Assembly: GCF_036323735.1 (NCBI RefSeq) | Contig: NC_086040.1 | Location: 496,001-560,000 of the forward strand | DNA length: 64,000 nucleotides | DNA from: Rattus norvegicus | Lineage: Eukaryota > Chordata > Mammalia > Rodentia > Muridae | Direction of reading: 5' to 3' | Part shown: one piece after another, positions 11,175 through 22,755 of the stretch | How positions within the stretch are numbered: position 1 is the stretch's first letter | How the letters are laid out: every line of letters begins with the position of its first letter | Position numbers and translations under genes: made by a program | Notes under the pieces: model-generated | The model's database searches: none | Told to the model about the DNA's origin: nothing | The model's input: only the letters and a program-made list of their open reading frames with translations

Positions 11175-12290
11175 AGCAGTTGAATGTCTTATTTTCTCTA
11201 CAAATTATGATTGAACGTTTTGCCAGGTATATAGTAAGCTGGACTGGCAATCCATGGTCTCTTACAATCTGTCTAGACTCTTCTGGGTTTCAGGACTCCA
11301 TTGAGAATTCAGGAATAATTCTGATAGGTCTGCCTTTATTTCTTACTTGGTGTTCTTCCCTTGCAGCTTTAATCAGTTTTTCTTGATCTGTATGTTTAGT
11401 CCTTTGGTTATTATGTGCTGCAGGAACTTTGCTTTCTGGTCCAAATTATGTAGTGTTGTGTATGCTCCTTGTACTATTACAAGCATCTCCTTCTTTAGCT
11501 TCAAAGTTTTTCTTCTGTGCTTTTGTTGAAAACATTTTGTGGGCCTTTGAGTAAGGCATCTTAGTTGGGAGTTTTCATAGTGCCCCAGTTGTCTGTCCAT
11601 GGTTGTTTTGTGAGAGGAAATTTTTACATTTAATGTTTTGTTTTGAAAGATGTATCCATTTTTCTGTCATATTTTTAAGGTCAGAGATTCTTTCCTCCAT
11701 CTCCTGTATTTTCTTGGTAAAGCTTGCCTCTGTAGTTCTTGTTCCAGCTCCAAATTTTTCACTTCCAGGATTCCCGAGGTTTGGGATTGATTTATTGATT
11801 CTGTTTCCACTTTCAAGTCTAGAATGGATTTGTTCATTTCTTCCAACTGTCTGTGTCTTGCTAGATTTCCTTAATACGTTTATTTAATTCCACACATTCT
11901 TTGTGTTTTCCGGATTTACTTACGGGCTTTATTAATTTACCCTTTAAGGAGCTTCTTTTTCATACGCTTTATCTCTCTTGAACTATTTGGGGCCTACTGT
12001 GGTAGGATATCTGGCTGTAGGGATATATGCATTTCCCTGCTATTATTCTGTTCTGACCCTGGGATTGAAGGATCTGGGTTTAGAAAGTGATTACAGATCT
12101 TGCTGCTGATTTCTAGTTTGTCTTTTCTGGGTACCAAGCTGCTTTGTTCCTTGGTTTCTGTTTCCTCTCTGGATTGTAGACAGTGTGAAACTTGAGGATC
12201 GTGGCCTTGGAAGTACCAAGTAAATTGGTTTCTGCGTACTGGGACCGTCCATTAAGGAATGCTCATAGGCTAGGGACACTTCATCGCCTG
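11175..12290 (-). mobile_element. L1 ORF1 region and 5' UTR, antisense (second copy)
   Basis: Parallels 4345-5040: TGTCTTATTTTCTCTACAAA, TCTGGTCCAAATTATGTAGT, CTTCTGTGCTTTTGTTGAAA and CTTGGTAAAGCTTGCCTCTG (compare GGTGAAGCTTGCCTCCGTAG at 4850). All reading frames are broken. Confidence 0.78.
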
Positions 12291-12995
12291 GGTAAACCGC
12301 TCATGCCTACTAAGTGCTAAGGAAGTAGAATCACTGAATGTAAATTAAGTCCTGGTCCTGTGTTTTTCTCTGGCCACAGCTTGCCAGTCCTCCAGATACA
12401 AGCACCTGGAGTTGTCCTTCTCCCACTGGGGGTATCTTAGGACTAGCTGCTGCGTGTAGACACCTACAGTGATATGAATGAATCACCTAGGGCTTGGCCA
12501 TGGTTGCTTCTTGCTTGCTGCCTGTTCTATGGACAGCCTCTGCTTTCTATAATTTTGCTCACAGGACCACCCCAAAAGAATATGCTATGGCTTTCTTCTG
12601 TCTTTTCTCAAGGATAGGAGAGGAACCCTTTGCACCTCGCACCAGGCTACTAAGGCAAAGACACCATTTCCACGATTGGCATCATGCCATATTATATTGT
12701 ACACTAAACTGCAGGCCTGCTCCACCTGTACTTCCCTCCTCTGGGTAACAGCTCATGCCTACAAAATGCTAAGGTTTAGAGTAGAGTCACTGAATGGCAT
12801 TCCAATCCTAGTTCTGTATCTTTTCTCCAGCCACATCTTGCCAGTACCCAGATCCAAGCGTCTGGCTTAATAGATCCAGTCTCTTGGGAACTTTTGGTCC
12901 TCTGGCATTCTCAACTACTTTCCAATAATATGTCTCTATGCTGGGAATAGGAGCGGGGACCTTTGCATCTCCCACCAGTTTACCAAGACCAACTT
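12290..12995 (-). repeat. Two tandem, diverged L1 5' UTR units (antisense)
   Basis: Two blocks recur in order: GCTCATGCCTACTAAGTGCT with GCTTGCCAGTCCTCCAGATA near 12300-12410, and GCTCATGCCTACAAAATGCT with TCTTGCCAGTACCCAGATCC near 12752-12860. CACCTCGCACCAGGCTACTA (about 12630) also recurs as ATCTCCCACCAGTTTACCAA (about 12967). The period is about 330-450 bp. Placed directly 5' of an L1 ORF1 region, they are best read as promoter monomers. Confidence 0.5.
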
Positions 12996-12999
12996 ATTT

Positions 13000-14440
13000 A
13001 CTGTATTGCCAGTATCAGAACACATCACATAGGATAAGGGAATTGACGGGGGCATCACCACCCACACTGAAGCTTGAACCCTGAGGTAAAGAGCACTGTT
13101 CTGATGCTGTTGTTGACCTGGACAGTCCCAGCTGGCCACTGGCAGGTCTGCCTCAAGGGCCTCAAGAGCAAAGTGGACAAACGCAGGGGAGGAGAACACA
13201 ACATGCCCAGCCAAAGAACCCTTCATCAGGGACACTCCTGTCTCAACCATTTGTTCCTGCAGATGCAATGGAGAAGGCCAGGCTAAGGGAAATGATCCAG
13301 GCTTCCCAGGGAAATCCACAAACAACATGAAAAATAAAACCAGTAGCTACCCTCCCTGACTCCTCACTCTTATACCTGATTCACAGTGTGTCCTTACCTA
13401 AGCCGCTGCCACAGTGGGTGCACCCATATATACTATGTGAAGACAGTGAACAATACACTCTTCTGGGGGTTATTAGGGACCTTGTGTCTTTGTAAGCTGG
13501 ACTTTAACTAGCTTGTTTCTCTGAGAATCCCCTGTATCTTAAGCCTTTGGAGCTCCTGTCTTCTATCCTTGCTAACTGCCTTGCTGCATGGTGGGTAGTC
13601 AAGGAACATTTGCAAGAGGCACTGGGAAGCATCTTTCAGTATGTTCCCTTGGAACCTTTTCTTAGCACAAAACAGAAGTGGTGAGGTCAAATACCACATT
13701 CAAATAAAAAGCTTCTCTAGGAGAAGGAAGTTCATGTCTGCTGTACACACCCACAGGTAAGTGGAAAAAGATCCACATACACTCACACTCGAGTGCACAT
13801 TCACAAGAACACACAGCAGACAACTCAGACACACAGGCAGTCTCCAAGTACATTAACATAAGCACCTAGGGTCTGTAGCCACCTAACTACCCAGCAAACT
13901 TGTCAACAACTGTTACACACCAACATTTCCACATACAGGTTCCTTGCTGCTGTTGTAGATAACCTTCTAACTAAAGTTTGTAAGTTCACACTCAAATGGT
14001 AAGATACAAGTGGGGGTTGGAAAGAAAGTCTGCCAGGAGAGCCAGGTGCTTTTATCTGCTGAAATGTAGATAGGAGAATATGCAGTAAATATTCATGTAA
14101 AAGCCAAGGCTGCCCCAGTGCTAAGCAAGCAGCAGAAGGACACAAGTATGCTGCCCATGGATTATAAGGGCCACAGACTGGAATGGAGGCAGGGAACCTG
14201 CAGTAAGACCATGAAACCCTGGAATCCTGCTAGGCCACCACGGGTTTAGATCAGGTGCTGGAGAGAAAGGCACATTAAGAGGGTTTCTATACCATGTCTG
14301 ATGGCTAGATCTTTGAGGTCCCCCACAAATTCTGAGTGAAAGCAGGGTGCTACTCTGCATCTGTGCCGGGATTGCAGAAGGGTTTTTAAGCTCAGTGTTT
14401 CAAAATGGTCCCTGAACTACAGGAAGCCAACTCTTCCTTG
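13000..14440. other. Non-repetitive stretch with weak coding-like text
   Basis: Around 13240-13330 one + frame reads FVPADAMEKARLREMIQAS, which is more protein-like than its surroundings, but I see no complete exon and no recognised family. The rest (13330-14440) holds only short open frames. Confidence 0.3.
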
Positions 14441-14678
14441 AATGAGCTTGCACAGAAGAAAGACCCTGGTCCACACTGGTAAGAAAAGCCTCTGGTTTCA
14501 CAGACGCTCAGGGAAGTGTTGTCTGGAAGACCCTGTGCTCCTCAGAGTTTTAAGCAAAAACCGAGCGTCCGTCACTGATAGAACACAGTGTGCTGAATGG
14601 AAATCCATTGCCATGGAAGACTGTCAGGAGCCTGAAGTGGAGGGTCGGACCCGGCAACAGAGTTGACTTCTGACCTGG

Positions 14679-15151
14679 TTGTCATATTCTGAGCATTGCC
14701 CACCATTCCTGAAGGCAACCATGCTTGGAGCTGAAGCCGTTGGCTTGGAGGCACATCAGCAACAGGTGGCAACACTTGGGCGATTTGAAGCAGCCCTAAG
14801 AAAGTGGCCTTACTGCTGCTGCTGGAAGTCCAGAGCTGGCAGAGGTGGACACCATAGTGCAGGCAGAACAGACGGGGATGAGGCCAGAGACAAAGTTCAG
14901 GAAGGTCTGTGGGAATGGGCAGGGAATGGTCCAGCAAAACACCATTTCCCTGTGGAGGAACTGGAGCTGCTGTAGTCCCTAATAGGCTCAGTCAATGCCC
15001 AAGCAGGAACTGGAGCTGCTGCAGTCCCTAATAGGTTCAGTCAATGCCCAAGCCAACAGGATCCAGGAGAGCCTCAAGAGATATGTAGCTCAGAACAGGT
15101 CCCACCTGGAAAGCAGGCAGGCTGTGATTGAGGGCATCCAAGGCTTCTGAG
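14679..15151 (+). pseudogene. Decayed gene-like segment, family not recognised
   Basis: An open frame (14679-14975) contains GLEAHQQQVATLGRFEAALR and ends VEELELL-stop. After a 49-bp tandem duplication (14956-15004 copied at 15005-15053), the second copy has CAG where the first has TAG and reads on as ELELLQSLIGSVNAQANRIQ, then ESLKRYVAQNRSHLESRQAV and IEGIQGF-stop at about 15151. The glutamine/leucine-rich heptad-like text resembles a coiled coil and is plausibly ancient coding sequence. I do not recognise the protein. The duplication (not a multiple of 3) and stops make it a pseudogene if it ever was one. Confidence 0.35.
14956..15053. repeat. 49-bp direct tandem duplication
   Basis: Two adjacent copies starting AGGAACTGGAGCTGCTG and ending CAATGCCCAAGC; they differ at two positions (TAG/CAG and GGCTC/GGTTC). 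The 49-bp length shifts the reading frame. Confidence 0.95.
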
Positions 15152-15524
15152 TCACGCATTATCTTTAGTGATGATCACACTTCGGGGGGGTGAGCAAATA
15201 TGGAAGAAGATATTGGTAGGGCATCAGTGAAAATAGAAGGTCACTGTATGGTTGCTCTATGCTGTGGAAGGAGTGAGACCAGTTAACTTGACATGAACAG
15301 CAGTTTTACTGCATCCTTGTCTGGCCTTGGATATGGTAGAAATGCCTGAAGCAATGGTCTTTCTGTGCATTTTTGTGTCTCTGTCTGTCTGTCAGGTATG
15401 TTTTTATGCTTTACATTCCCACAGCATATGCAGCTACTTCTCAGAATAACAGTCCCTGCCCCGAGGGGACTATAGAGACCCTTGGGAGATTGAGGTAGAA
15501 GAGTTTCATATTGATGCCATCCAT

Positions 15525-15596
15525 GTAGGTGTGGAATGGAGGTCATTGACATCAACTTGAGTAGGTGTGGAATGGAGGTCATTGACATCAACTTGA
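15525..15596. repeat. 36-bp direct tandem duplication
   Basis: GTAGGTGTGGAATGGAGGTC and the following 16 bases are repeated exactly at 15561-15596. The 36-bp unit preserves frame, producing a repeated MEVIDINLS in a + frame. Confidence 0.95.
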
Positions 15597-15639
15597 GTAG
15601 CTACTCTCGGGTAAGCACTTCCCATCAACACAATCTCTC

Positions 15640-15795
15640 ACTATCTCCCAGATGGTGTTCTGACCTGGTCCTCACGTTAGACAGAGAAAGCCTAGATGTG
15701 TTCAGTGAGTGGGATTCCCTGTTAATACTGAAGTTGGAGTGTCCCAAAGACACAAGTGTCCACAGGACCCTGTTGTACTTTTTACACGAGTGACA
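15640..15795 (+). pseudogene. Coding-like fragment, unrecognised
   Basis: The end of an 85-codon open frame reads LVLTLDRESLDVFSEWDSLL and then LECPKDTSVHRTLLYFLHE. It looks more like protein than its neighbours and lies on the same strand as the segments at 14.7-15.15 kb and 16.75-17.1 kb, so all may be remnants of one gene. This is inference from texture only. Confidence 0.25.
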
Positions 15796-16759
15796 GTTTT
15801 GCTCTCTGACCACGGGCCATCTAGCTTTAGACACGGTAGATGTCAAGGGGCAACCACCAAGTCACAAGATATCCTCCTGTGTCTAGACGAAGTGGTCCTG
15901 AGTTCCTGTCAGGCAACAGAAGAGAGTTCTTGAGGAAGAGGGAGTGCCATACATACTTCCAGGGACTCTGACAGCGTTGGGGCTGATACTGCTTTCTTCT
16001 GGTTGCAGGGTCACCGTTTTACAGTCAGCAGGACTCCATGACAAAAAGTAGATGAGGAACCAGGCCAATATCTTAGTTATGCTCAGTGAGCAAGATGAAG
16101 ACTTGCTGAGGTACATGTTGAAAGACCACTGCTTCCCAGGGAATGGTGTCTGAACTCAGCAGTGGGGAGTGTTAATGAAAAGTACTCTTTGAGCTCCTGT
16201 GGGGGACGGGGTAGTGTTGCCTCCCTTCAAGCAGGCCCCTCTGTGTTGGCTCTGGTAGACACAGTTTCCTCTTAATTGTGCTGTGCTCTGACAGGTGGGG
16301 GAGGTAAACAGGGCCAGGAGGCTGAGCAGGTTCACCTTTCTCCTTGGCATCAACCCTTCCTTCCACAAGAGAGTGATGATAGTTAAGGAGTCACAGGCTC
16401 AGCCTCTCTGGTAATAGGCCTGTCCATAAACAGACAGACACAGGCCATCCATGTTGGTACTTCTTCAGAAGGAAGGAGAGAGAGTGTTGTACCCAGACCT
16501 CATACACTCTCTTTATCACATCTCCGATGACATGATGAGTCCTGGTCCAGCACTCTGTAGCTGTTTACTATCCCTGGCCCTGTTTCATATAGCTACTGGT
16601 AGGAAACTTGGAGCCTGAGTTTTCCAGGAGTGCATGTGTGCTCACAACTGAGCAGGAGGTAAGAGGCTGGTCATGCTGGAGTATTGCTGGCCACACTACT
16701 CCCAAAATAAGTTTCTGTGACCTCGAAATTCCTTACCAGTGTAAGGGACCCCCATCCAG

Positions 16760-17055
16760 AAGCTAGAGACATTTGCCTCAGGTCACTGCAGAAGACATCT
16801 GTCTGGATCTCCAGAAGTACTTCTCTCTCCGACAGAGAAGGCTGGAGGGAGAACACATGCAATCCTGGCTGAGCTGCCTGGTATATGAGAGTTCACAGAG
16901 CTGCTGACCTATCTGGATTTGACCACATTGTCCAGAAGATAAGCAGTGTGTACAAGGGATGGTAGGGGGACTCTTAGCACAGGCAGAGACACTTCACAGA
17001 GTGCCAGACAAACCATCTCTTAGTTCAGTGGACGGTAGATGGCCTACCAGAGGAG
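16760..17055 (+). pseudogene. Exon-like remnants inside arm A, unrecognised gene
   Basis: After a possible acceptor (TTTGCCTCAG near 16780) a + frame reads VTAEDICLDLQKYFSLRQRR and LEGEHMQSWLSCLV. Further on, a frame from about 16959 reads MVGGLLAQAETLHRVPDKPS and SSVDGRWPTRG before a strong donor-like TCGGTAAGT (about 17060). The text looks ancient-coding, but frames are broken by stops. In arm B one base fewer (GAGCAATG instead of GAGCCAATG) joins this frame to the next one. I do not recognise the family. Confidence 0.3.
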
Positions 17056-17208
17056 CCAATGTCGGTAAGTAGAGTAATGTGGGGAGCAGAAGATGCAGAC
17101 CTCCAGGTCAGGGAAAAGCCATTTGCTATAGGTCCCTCCTGTGAGGCAATAGGACAGGTATTTCTCAACATCCACAGCCAAGCCTATGTCTCTCCCAGTT
17201 TGCTTCAA

Positions 17209-17406
17209 GGACCTACCACATATGTCTGCTTTGCCCAAGAAGGCCCTACCACATATGTCTGCTTGGCCCAAGAAGGACTTACCACATATGTCTGCTTGGC
17301 CCAAGAAGGACCAACCACATATGTCTGCTTGGCCCAAGAAGGACCTACCACATATGTCTGCTTGGCCCAAGAAGGACCTACCACATATGTCTGCTTGGCC
17401 CAAGAA
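17209..17406. repeat. 33-bp minisatellite, exactly 6 copies (arm A)
   Basis: Unit beginning GGACCTACCACATATGTCTG and ending GGCCCAAGAA. Because 33 is a multiple of 3 and the unit lacks stops, open frames run through it on both strands with 11-residue periods (for example GPTTYVCLAQE on + and SWAKQTYVVGP on -). Copies differ by one or two bases. Confidence 0.97.
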
Positions 17407-17546
17407 GGCACAGAAAGGTTTGTCAGCTCTTGGGCAGGAAGGTATTGTCGGGTGTTTGGGAAATGCTGAGGCAAAGTCCTTTCAGGCAGAGAGTCTGAAT
17501 GCCAGCTCAATTCAAGTAAGAATAAAGGAAACACTGTGAGTAATGC

Positions 17547-20100
17547 ACTGTTCAGACTTGTTACAACTTGTTACTTGTCTGACCGTCTTACTGATTTAGA
17601 CGTGGTGGGCTCCAGAAAGAAAGCCGCTGTTTCCTCTGGACCACCAGATGCTGTCAGCCTAGGACAACCAGAAGTAGTGGGATCTAGGATGTCAGAGGCT
17701 AGGCTCTGGACCTTCAGATACTCTATACTCTGGAAAGGGGAACGTGTGGGCTATGTTGAGTAGAGATGCTGTGGGGTTGGGACAGTTGAGTGCTGAGGGT
17801 CCTAGACAGAGTGTAAGTACCTGGGAAGTTTGAAGCTATGTGCCCTGGACAGTTTAAAGCCATAGTTCTTGGAGACAGATACTGAAGGGAATCTGGCCAG
17901 GCTTACCCTACTCACCATTCCCTCTGCCTTGCTACAAATCAACTAGGTTACATTCCCAAAGCAAGCCACCAAGGGACTATTTCCTTATTTGGCCACTTAC
18001 TTCCTCCTCCTGCACAGTTTAATACTGTAACTCTTTATATCAGTATAGGATGCAATCTGGAGAGTGGGTCATGGGCTATGGACTTTAGAAAGGTATTCTT
18101 CTTGAACATGCACTGAACACACAGCAGCTGGACTCTGAAGTCAGGTGTAGGCATGAGAAAGTGAGGATGTTGTTTTAATGACAGATTAATGTTAGACTAT
18201 GTTAGCTCTGGGCAGGCTGCTATTGTGACCCTCCTAGAATCAGTTTGTGTCCTTCATCTCTGGTTAATTGGATAACATGGGCTATGTACCTCTGGATGCT
18301 GAGGATTGATTACAGCCCAAAGGAGCGGGCCTAAACAGCCAGCCAGTTCATTCTGTAGATGTCAAATATTGTTGTATCTGAATATAGAGGTGCTCTGTGT
18401 TCTACAGAGCCTGAAGTATAGAATGTCACCGCCTGCTGATGTATGCACCATGCAAATCCATGCATCATGTCTTCTGGACACTTCGGTGCCCTGAGTCATA
18501 TAGAATTGAATGCTCTAGGCACTACATGCAGGGTGTAGAGACTTCTCAACAGTTGAACAATGTGTGCCCAGCACAGTCTCCTTCTATGAGATTCTGATCA
18601 ATGCTGTGGGAACTGGATAATCAACTGCTGTGAACACTTCTTTGTCAGATTCCGTGGACTCTGGAGGACAAGAGTCATCCAGAAGCTGAGAGCTTCGATA
18701 GTGGATACTCCATGAGGACTGCTAGTTTCAAAGAGCTGTCTCTTGCCTGTGCTCCTGTTGTGTGACAAGACTTCTCGTGGGGTCAGGGAACACAGGTTTG
18801 AGCACCCCAGGTTGGGAGTTCATGACAGACCAAAGTGCACATATTAGGACAGTCCGACTTGGTGGACCAGTGAGTTTAATTGGGGTTACTTACGGGAGCA
18901 GAAGTGACTCAAAGACAGCTTCCATTCAAACCAACCCCCCAGTGTGGGTGACAGTTCACGAAGCTGGGAACATGGAGCACAGACTGCAGGGTAGAGAATG
19001 TCCTTTTCAAGAGATTGCTGGTCTAAACCTCTTCCAGGTGACTCAACTTGTGTTTGCTTCTTCTGGGCAACTGGTCTTGTCTCAAGAGTTTTCTTTGAGG
19101 CTTGGCTTCTTTGCACTGGGGGGAGGGGCCTACTGAATCTAGTCAGTTTCAGATGCTTGCTGAGCTCTTTTGAGTGGCTTTATCTCTGCCTATGGAGCTT
19201 CCCTGCGAGCTGGAATAGAGTTGTCTTCTCACTCTGCTTCCCTGCAGGATGGAATGTCCCACAACTGTTCAGGATCCTCGGGAACGTCAGTTACTGAAGG
19301 TTCTGGACAATGTAGATTTAGAAATTTGGGGTTGTCAGTCATCGAGAGATCTGGACAATGATTGCCTTTTCCCCCTGCAAAGTCCTAATCTGTAGGCTTG
19401 TGGGCAGTCACACCAGGTTGGCTCTGACCGTGACATGATGCCTGACATACGGACGATGTGAGGAATGGACATCATTTAGTCACTTTGTGCTGGTGGCTAT
19501 CAGAAGGTCCAGATTACGGACAGTCATAAGATTTGGGCTGTGGGCTGTCAGACCCTTGGGTTCTGAAAACTTGGACAGCAGACTGTACGCACATATTAAC
19601 TCTAGCTGGCCAAAGGCTGTGGGTAATACACTGTCAGAAATCATTGCTCATGCTGGGCCGTTGACCATGCATATTCCTGGAAGCTAGATCCTGTGGACAG
19701 TGGGCAGTCAGATACTCTGGGACCTAAAGTCACACAGACTGTCTATAAAGGTAGAAGCTGTTGATCTTGCATAGTAAGAGAGTGAGGGGTTCTGTATACT
19801 TGGAAGCTATGGGCTTTGGGCAGTTAAATGCTGTGGTCTCTCAACAGTGACAAGCTGTGAGACTGGAAGATGAAGGACTGCACTTGTGAGGGAGGTGGAA
19901 GTTGTGAACTGAGACAGTTAATAGTGGTGGATTTAGAATTGACAGACTCTGTGGTCTCTGGCCAGTCATTTGCTTTCAAGTCTGTGGAGTTTCATTCACT
20001 GTCTTACATAGTCAGAAGCTGTGAGGACTGGGCATTATAGGCACTGTGAAGTCTAAAGCTGTGGGAACCAGAAACTCTACAGATGGGTCCTCTGCAGAGC
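17547..20100 (+). repeat. Degenerate tandem repeat tract, unit about 35-50 bp
   Basis: A loose motif of the form GAAGCTGTGGGCTCTGGACAG followed by T(C)AGAT.CTGTGG recurs irregularly: near 17768, 17832, 19299, 19346, 19396, 19536, 19679, 19805 and 20013, among others. Copies are strongly diverged and unequally spaced. No gene is evident between them. Confidence 0.45.
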
Positions 20101-20117
20101 TAGACCTGGGTATGAGC

Positions 20118-20245
20118 TTTTTTTTTTTTTTTTTTTTTTGATTACTTTTTACTCATTCACTTTCCATCACTTCCCTTCACCAGGTCACTCCCTACCCTAA
20201 TCCTACTCCCCTGCTCTTCTAAATGTGTGGGGTTGGGGGGACAGT
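20118..20245 (-). mobile_element. L1 3' end fragment, antisense
   Basis: A poly-T run, then TTGATTACTTTTTACTCATT and a CCCT-rich stretch, matches the start of antisense L1 3' ends elsewhere in the window (compare 690 and 57545). Confidence 0.5.
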
Positions 20246-20249
20246 AACA

Positions 20250-21480
20250 AGTCTTAACAGTCACTTGTGTGGACTTTTACATGGGTGATAGGAGGTTTGG
20301 ACTGTCTGAAGCTCTAGTCTTTCCACAGTGAGACTTTGGATGCTCTGGTGATTAGACAGGTGACAGCCTGAGTTTGCATGCAGATGATATGGTGGTGCTG
20401 GACAGTTAGGTTTTGTTTGTTCTGAACAGCTCTCTATGTATGACATTTTTTCACAGCATACCATGACAATGACCGCCACTTAAAAAGGGTGGCATCTGGG
20501 ACCCTGAGAAGCAGGACACACATCACTCCAGGGGACTGACCATCTGAAATAAGAGGCTGCCTGCAGTAGGCTGGGATGGGGACATCTCAGTAACCTGAAG
20601 CAGCTCTTTATAAAAAGCCAGTTGTTCCCATTTCTCCTAAACTTAGTCCTGCACAACAGCTGTGTAGCTTTCATTTGTGCGTGGCTGTTTTGCAGTTGGC
20701 CTTGGTGTGCATAATTATTCCATTACATCTGACCTTCCTACTTCTTTCTCCTTCTGCTCTGGTGAATTTTGTGTAACTAGATGTTCCCTGATGCAATGAT
20801 TCTTAAACAATTGGAAATTGAGAGATAAGGGCACAGCACAGCACAGTCCTAATGGCCCAGGTGCATGCTGTGTGTGCTCATCTTGGAATCAATGTAGTAA
20901 CTGCACAATAATAGTTCAGATTAATGCTTGACTTGCAAAGAAACTTTAAAGGATTTATTAGAAAATGAATTAGCACCAACATTGGGACTCCAAGAAAGGA
21001 AAAATTTATTGAAGTAACGAAAAACGTTTTATATAACACTTAACAGTGGATCCTAGATAAGGAAGAATAAAATACGTAAAATTACGTACTAGTAAAACTA
21101 AGTCAAAATAGTGGAATTCTTAGGAGAGTGTTTGTGTGCAATATAAAGGAGCAGAAAGCTAGCAGAACTATTGAGTTAAGGGTTAACTTGATTCTTTCTG
21201 ACTACTGCCTGGCAGTTTTGTCTGTCATTTATCATTAGAGCTTCCCAGGAAATTGCAACAGGCTGAGCTCAGAGCTCTGAGCTCTGAAGTATAGTAAGTC
21301 GAAAGTTAAAGTTTAACTAATGATAAGTTTGCAATTGTTATTATTTTGGTCACAGGCCTGAGAATTAGGGAAAGCTTGAAACTTTGGGTAACAACTGTAA
21401 TTCTTAATTCTTTGTGCAATGTGGTTATTCTTTTGAATTTGATTTGGCAATGATTGTGCAATGTCTTTTCTTTAAACCTG
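20250..21480. other. Intergenic, nothing recognised
   Basis: AT-rich, no convincing exon or named repeat; short open frames only. Confidence 0.45.
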
Positions 21481-21489
21481 CTTTTGGAG

Positions 21490-21810
21490 TAACATTAAAA
21501 TAGTGGGGCAAGAAGGAGGCGAGAGAGAACGAGAGGAGCATGTGAAGCTAAGCGTGAGTGAAGAGAGAGTGTGAAGAGTGAGTGAAGAGAGAATGTGAGG
21601 TGTGTATGAAGAATGTGTGTGTGAGTGAAAGGAAAGTGCATGTGATATGTGTGAGATATGTGTGAGGTGTGTATGACGAGTGTGTGTGAGAGTGAAAGAG
21701 GAATTAAGACATCTGTGTATGTGTGTGTGAGTTTGAGAAAAGAAAAGTACAGAGGAGAAAAGAAGAGCACACAAGAAAGTGCAGAGTGTGCAGCCTCAAG
21801 CTGCAGGTGT

Positions 21811-21842
<32 letters not shown>

Positions 21843-22015
21843 TTGTGTGTGTGTGTATGAGAGAGAGAGACAGACAGACAGACAGACACAGAGAGACAGA
21901 GAGGGAGAGAGAGAGATGGAGGAGGAGAAGAAGAATGAAAGGAAGAAGAGGAAGAGGAGGGAGGGAGGAGGAGGAAGATGACAAAGACAACGAAGAAGAA
22001 GAATTGAAGAAACTT
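21490..22015. repeat. GT- and purine-rich low-complexity block
   Basis: GTGTGA-type repeats, then (TG)n at about 21806-21858 broken by TTTG, then GACAGACA/GAGAGA and AGGAGGAAGA purine tract. It accounts for Ser/Leu/His-Thr-rich open frames on - and Arg/Glu-rich frames on +. Confidence 0.9.
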
Positions 22016-22628
22016 TAAGCATTGAAAAATTGCCTGTCGGTTTGTACTCCAAAGTAGTCTTTTATACTTTTTCCCCTGCTTCCAGTTGAGAACTGTCATT
22101 CAGAATTGAGGCTGGACCCTGACAATAGTCAGAGACGGCCAGCTGCACTTGGCTCTGGACGGTTGCTAAATGCTCTGAGCACAATTCTGTGTGCCTGCCT
22201 GCCAGCCTATCTCCATCATAGTCAAGGACGCCAGCCCTCTGGTACTGTGAGCTCCCAGTGAATCAATCTTAGCTTCTTGAGGTACCTTGTTCATGGGGTA
22301 CTTCATGACAATACAAGGATAAGAAAGACACTGGAATTTAGTGTGGCTTCAGATGTCACATGTGTACTTGTAACTATTGCAATAGTCTTCTGCATGACTT
22401 CAGAACCTCTGTGAGTTCATATGTGCAGCTGCCCTGCTGTATGAGAAGGAATACCATTGACCTGTAGCCATCCACATCCTCTGGCTCTCATATTCTGTCT
22501 TTTCCACCCCTACCATTCCACAATGGATCTCTGATCCTTGGAAGGCAGAGTGCAGTCTAGAAGTTTTCCACTGGCTTTGCTGCAACTGGTGAGTCTGACA
22601 AAAGCCACCTAATGGGTTAAGAGACTTG

Positions 22629-22755
22629 AGAGATGGCTTCGTGGTTAAGAGTGATTCGTGTTCTGACACAGGAGTTTGGCATACAAATGCCTGTAGGAAT
22701 TCCAGCTACAGGGGACCCAACACTCTCTGCTGGCTTATGCTGGCACTTAAGACAT
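22629..22755 (+). mobile_element. B3 (B2-family) SINE, diverged
   Basis: GAGAGATGGCTTCGTGGTTA opens it and ATTCCAGCTACAGGGGACCC, then AACACTCTCTGCTGGC, near its end follow the B3 layout (tRNA-like head, then the CCAG..CCAGGGGA..CAACACCCTCT block). Confidence 0.65.

Larger units (their letters stand above)
16744..17546 (+). repeat. Inverted repeat arm A (803 bp)
   Basis: The reverse complement of 33730-34555. Both ends are sharp: AGGGACCCCCATCCAG begins this arm and CTGGATGGGGGTCCCT ends the other; GAGTAATGC ends this arm and GCATTACTC begins the other. The size difference of 23 bp is fully explained by one extra 33-bp minisatellite unit in arm B and a 10-bp deletion there. Scattered single-base differences otherwise, so the copies are recent or kept similar by gene conversion. 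The spacer is about 16.2 kb. Confidence 0.93.

Noticed and set aside
17209..17406. Regular 33-bp repeats as a CRISPR-like array
   Set aside because: Repeats are head-to-tail without spacers, and the DNA is mammalian.
17059..17539. 117-136-codon open frames through the 33-bp minisatellite as protein genes (also 33712-34340)
   Set aside because: Open in several frames on both strands simply because the unit is 33 bp without stops; no family, splice or poly(A) support.
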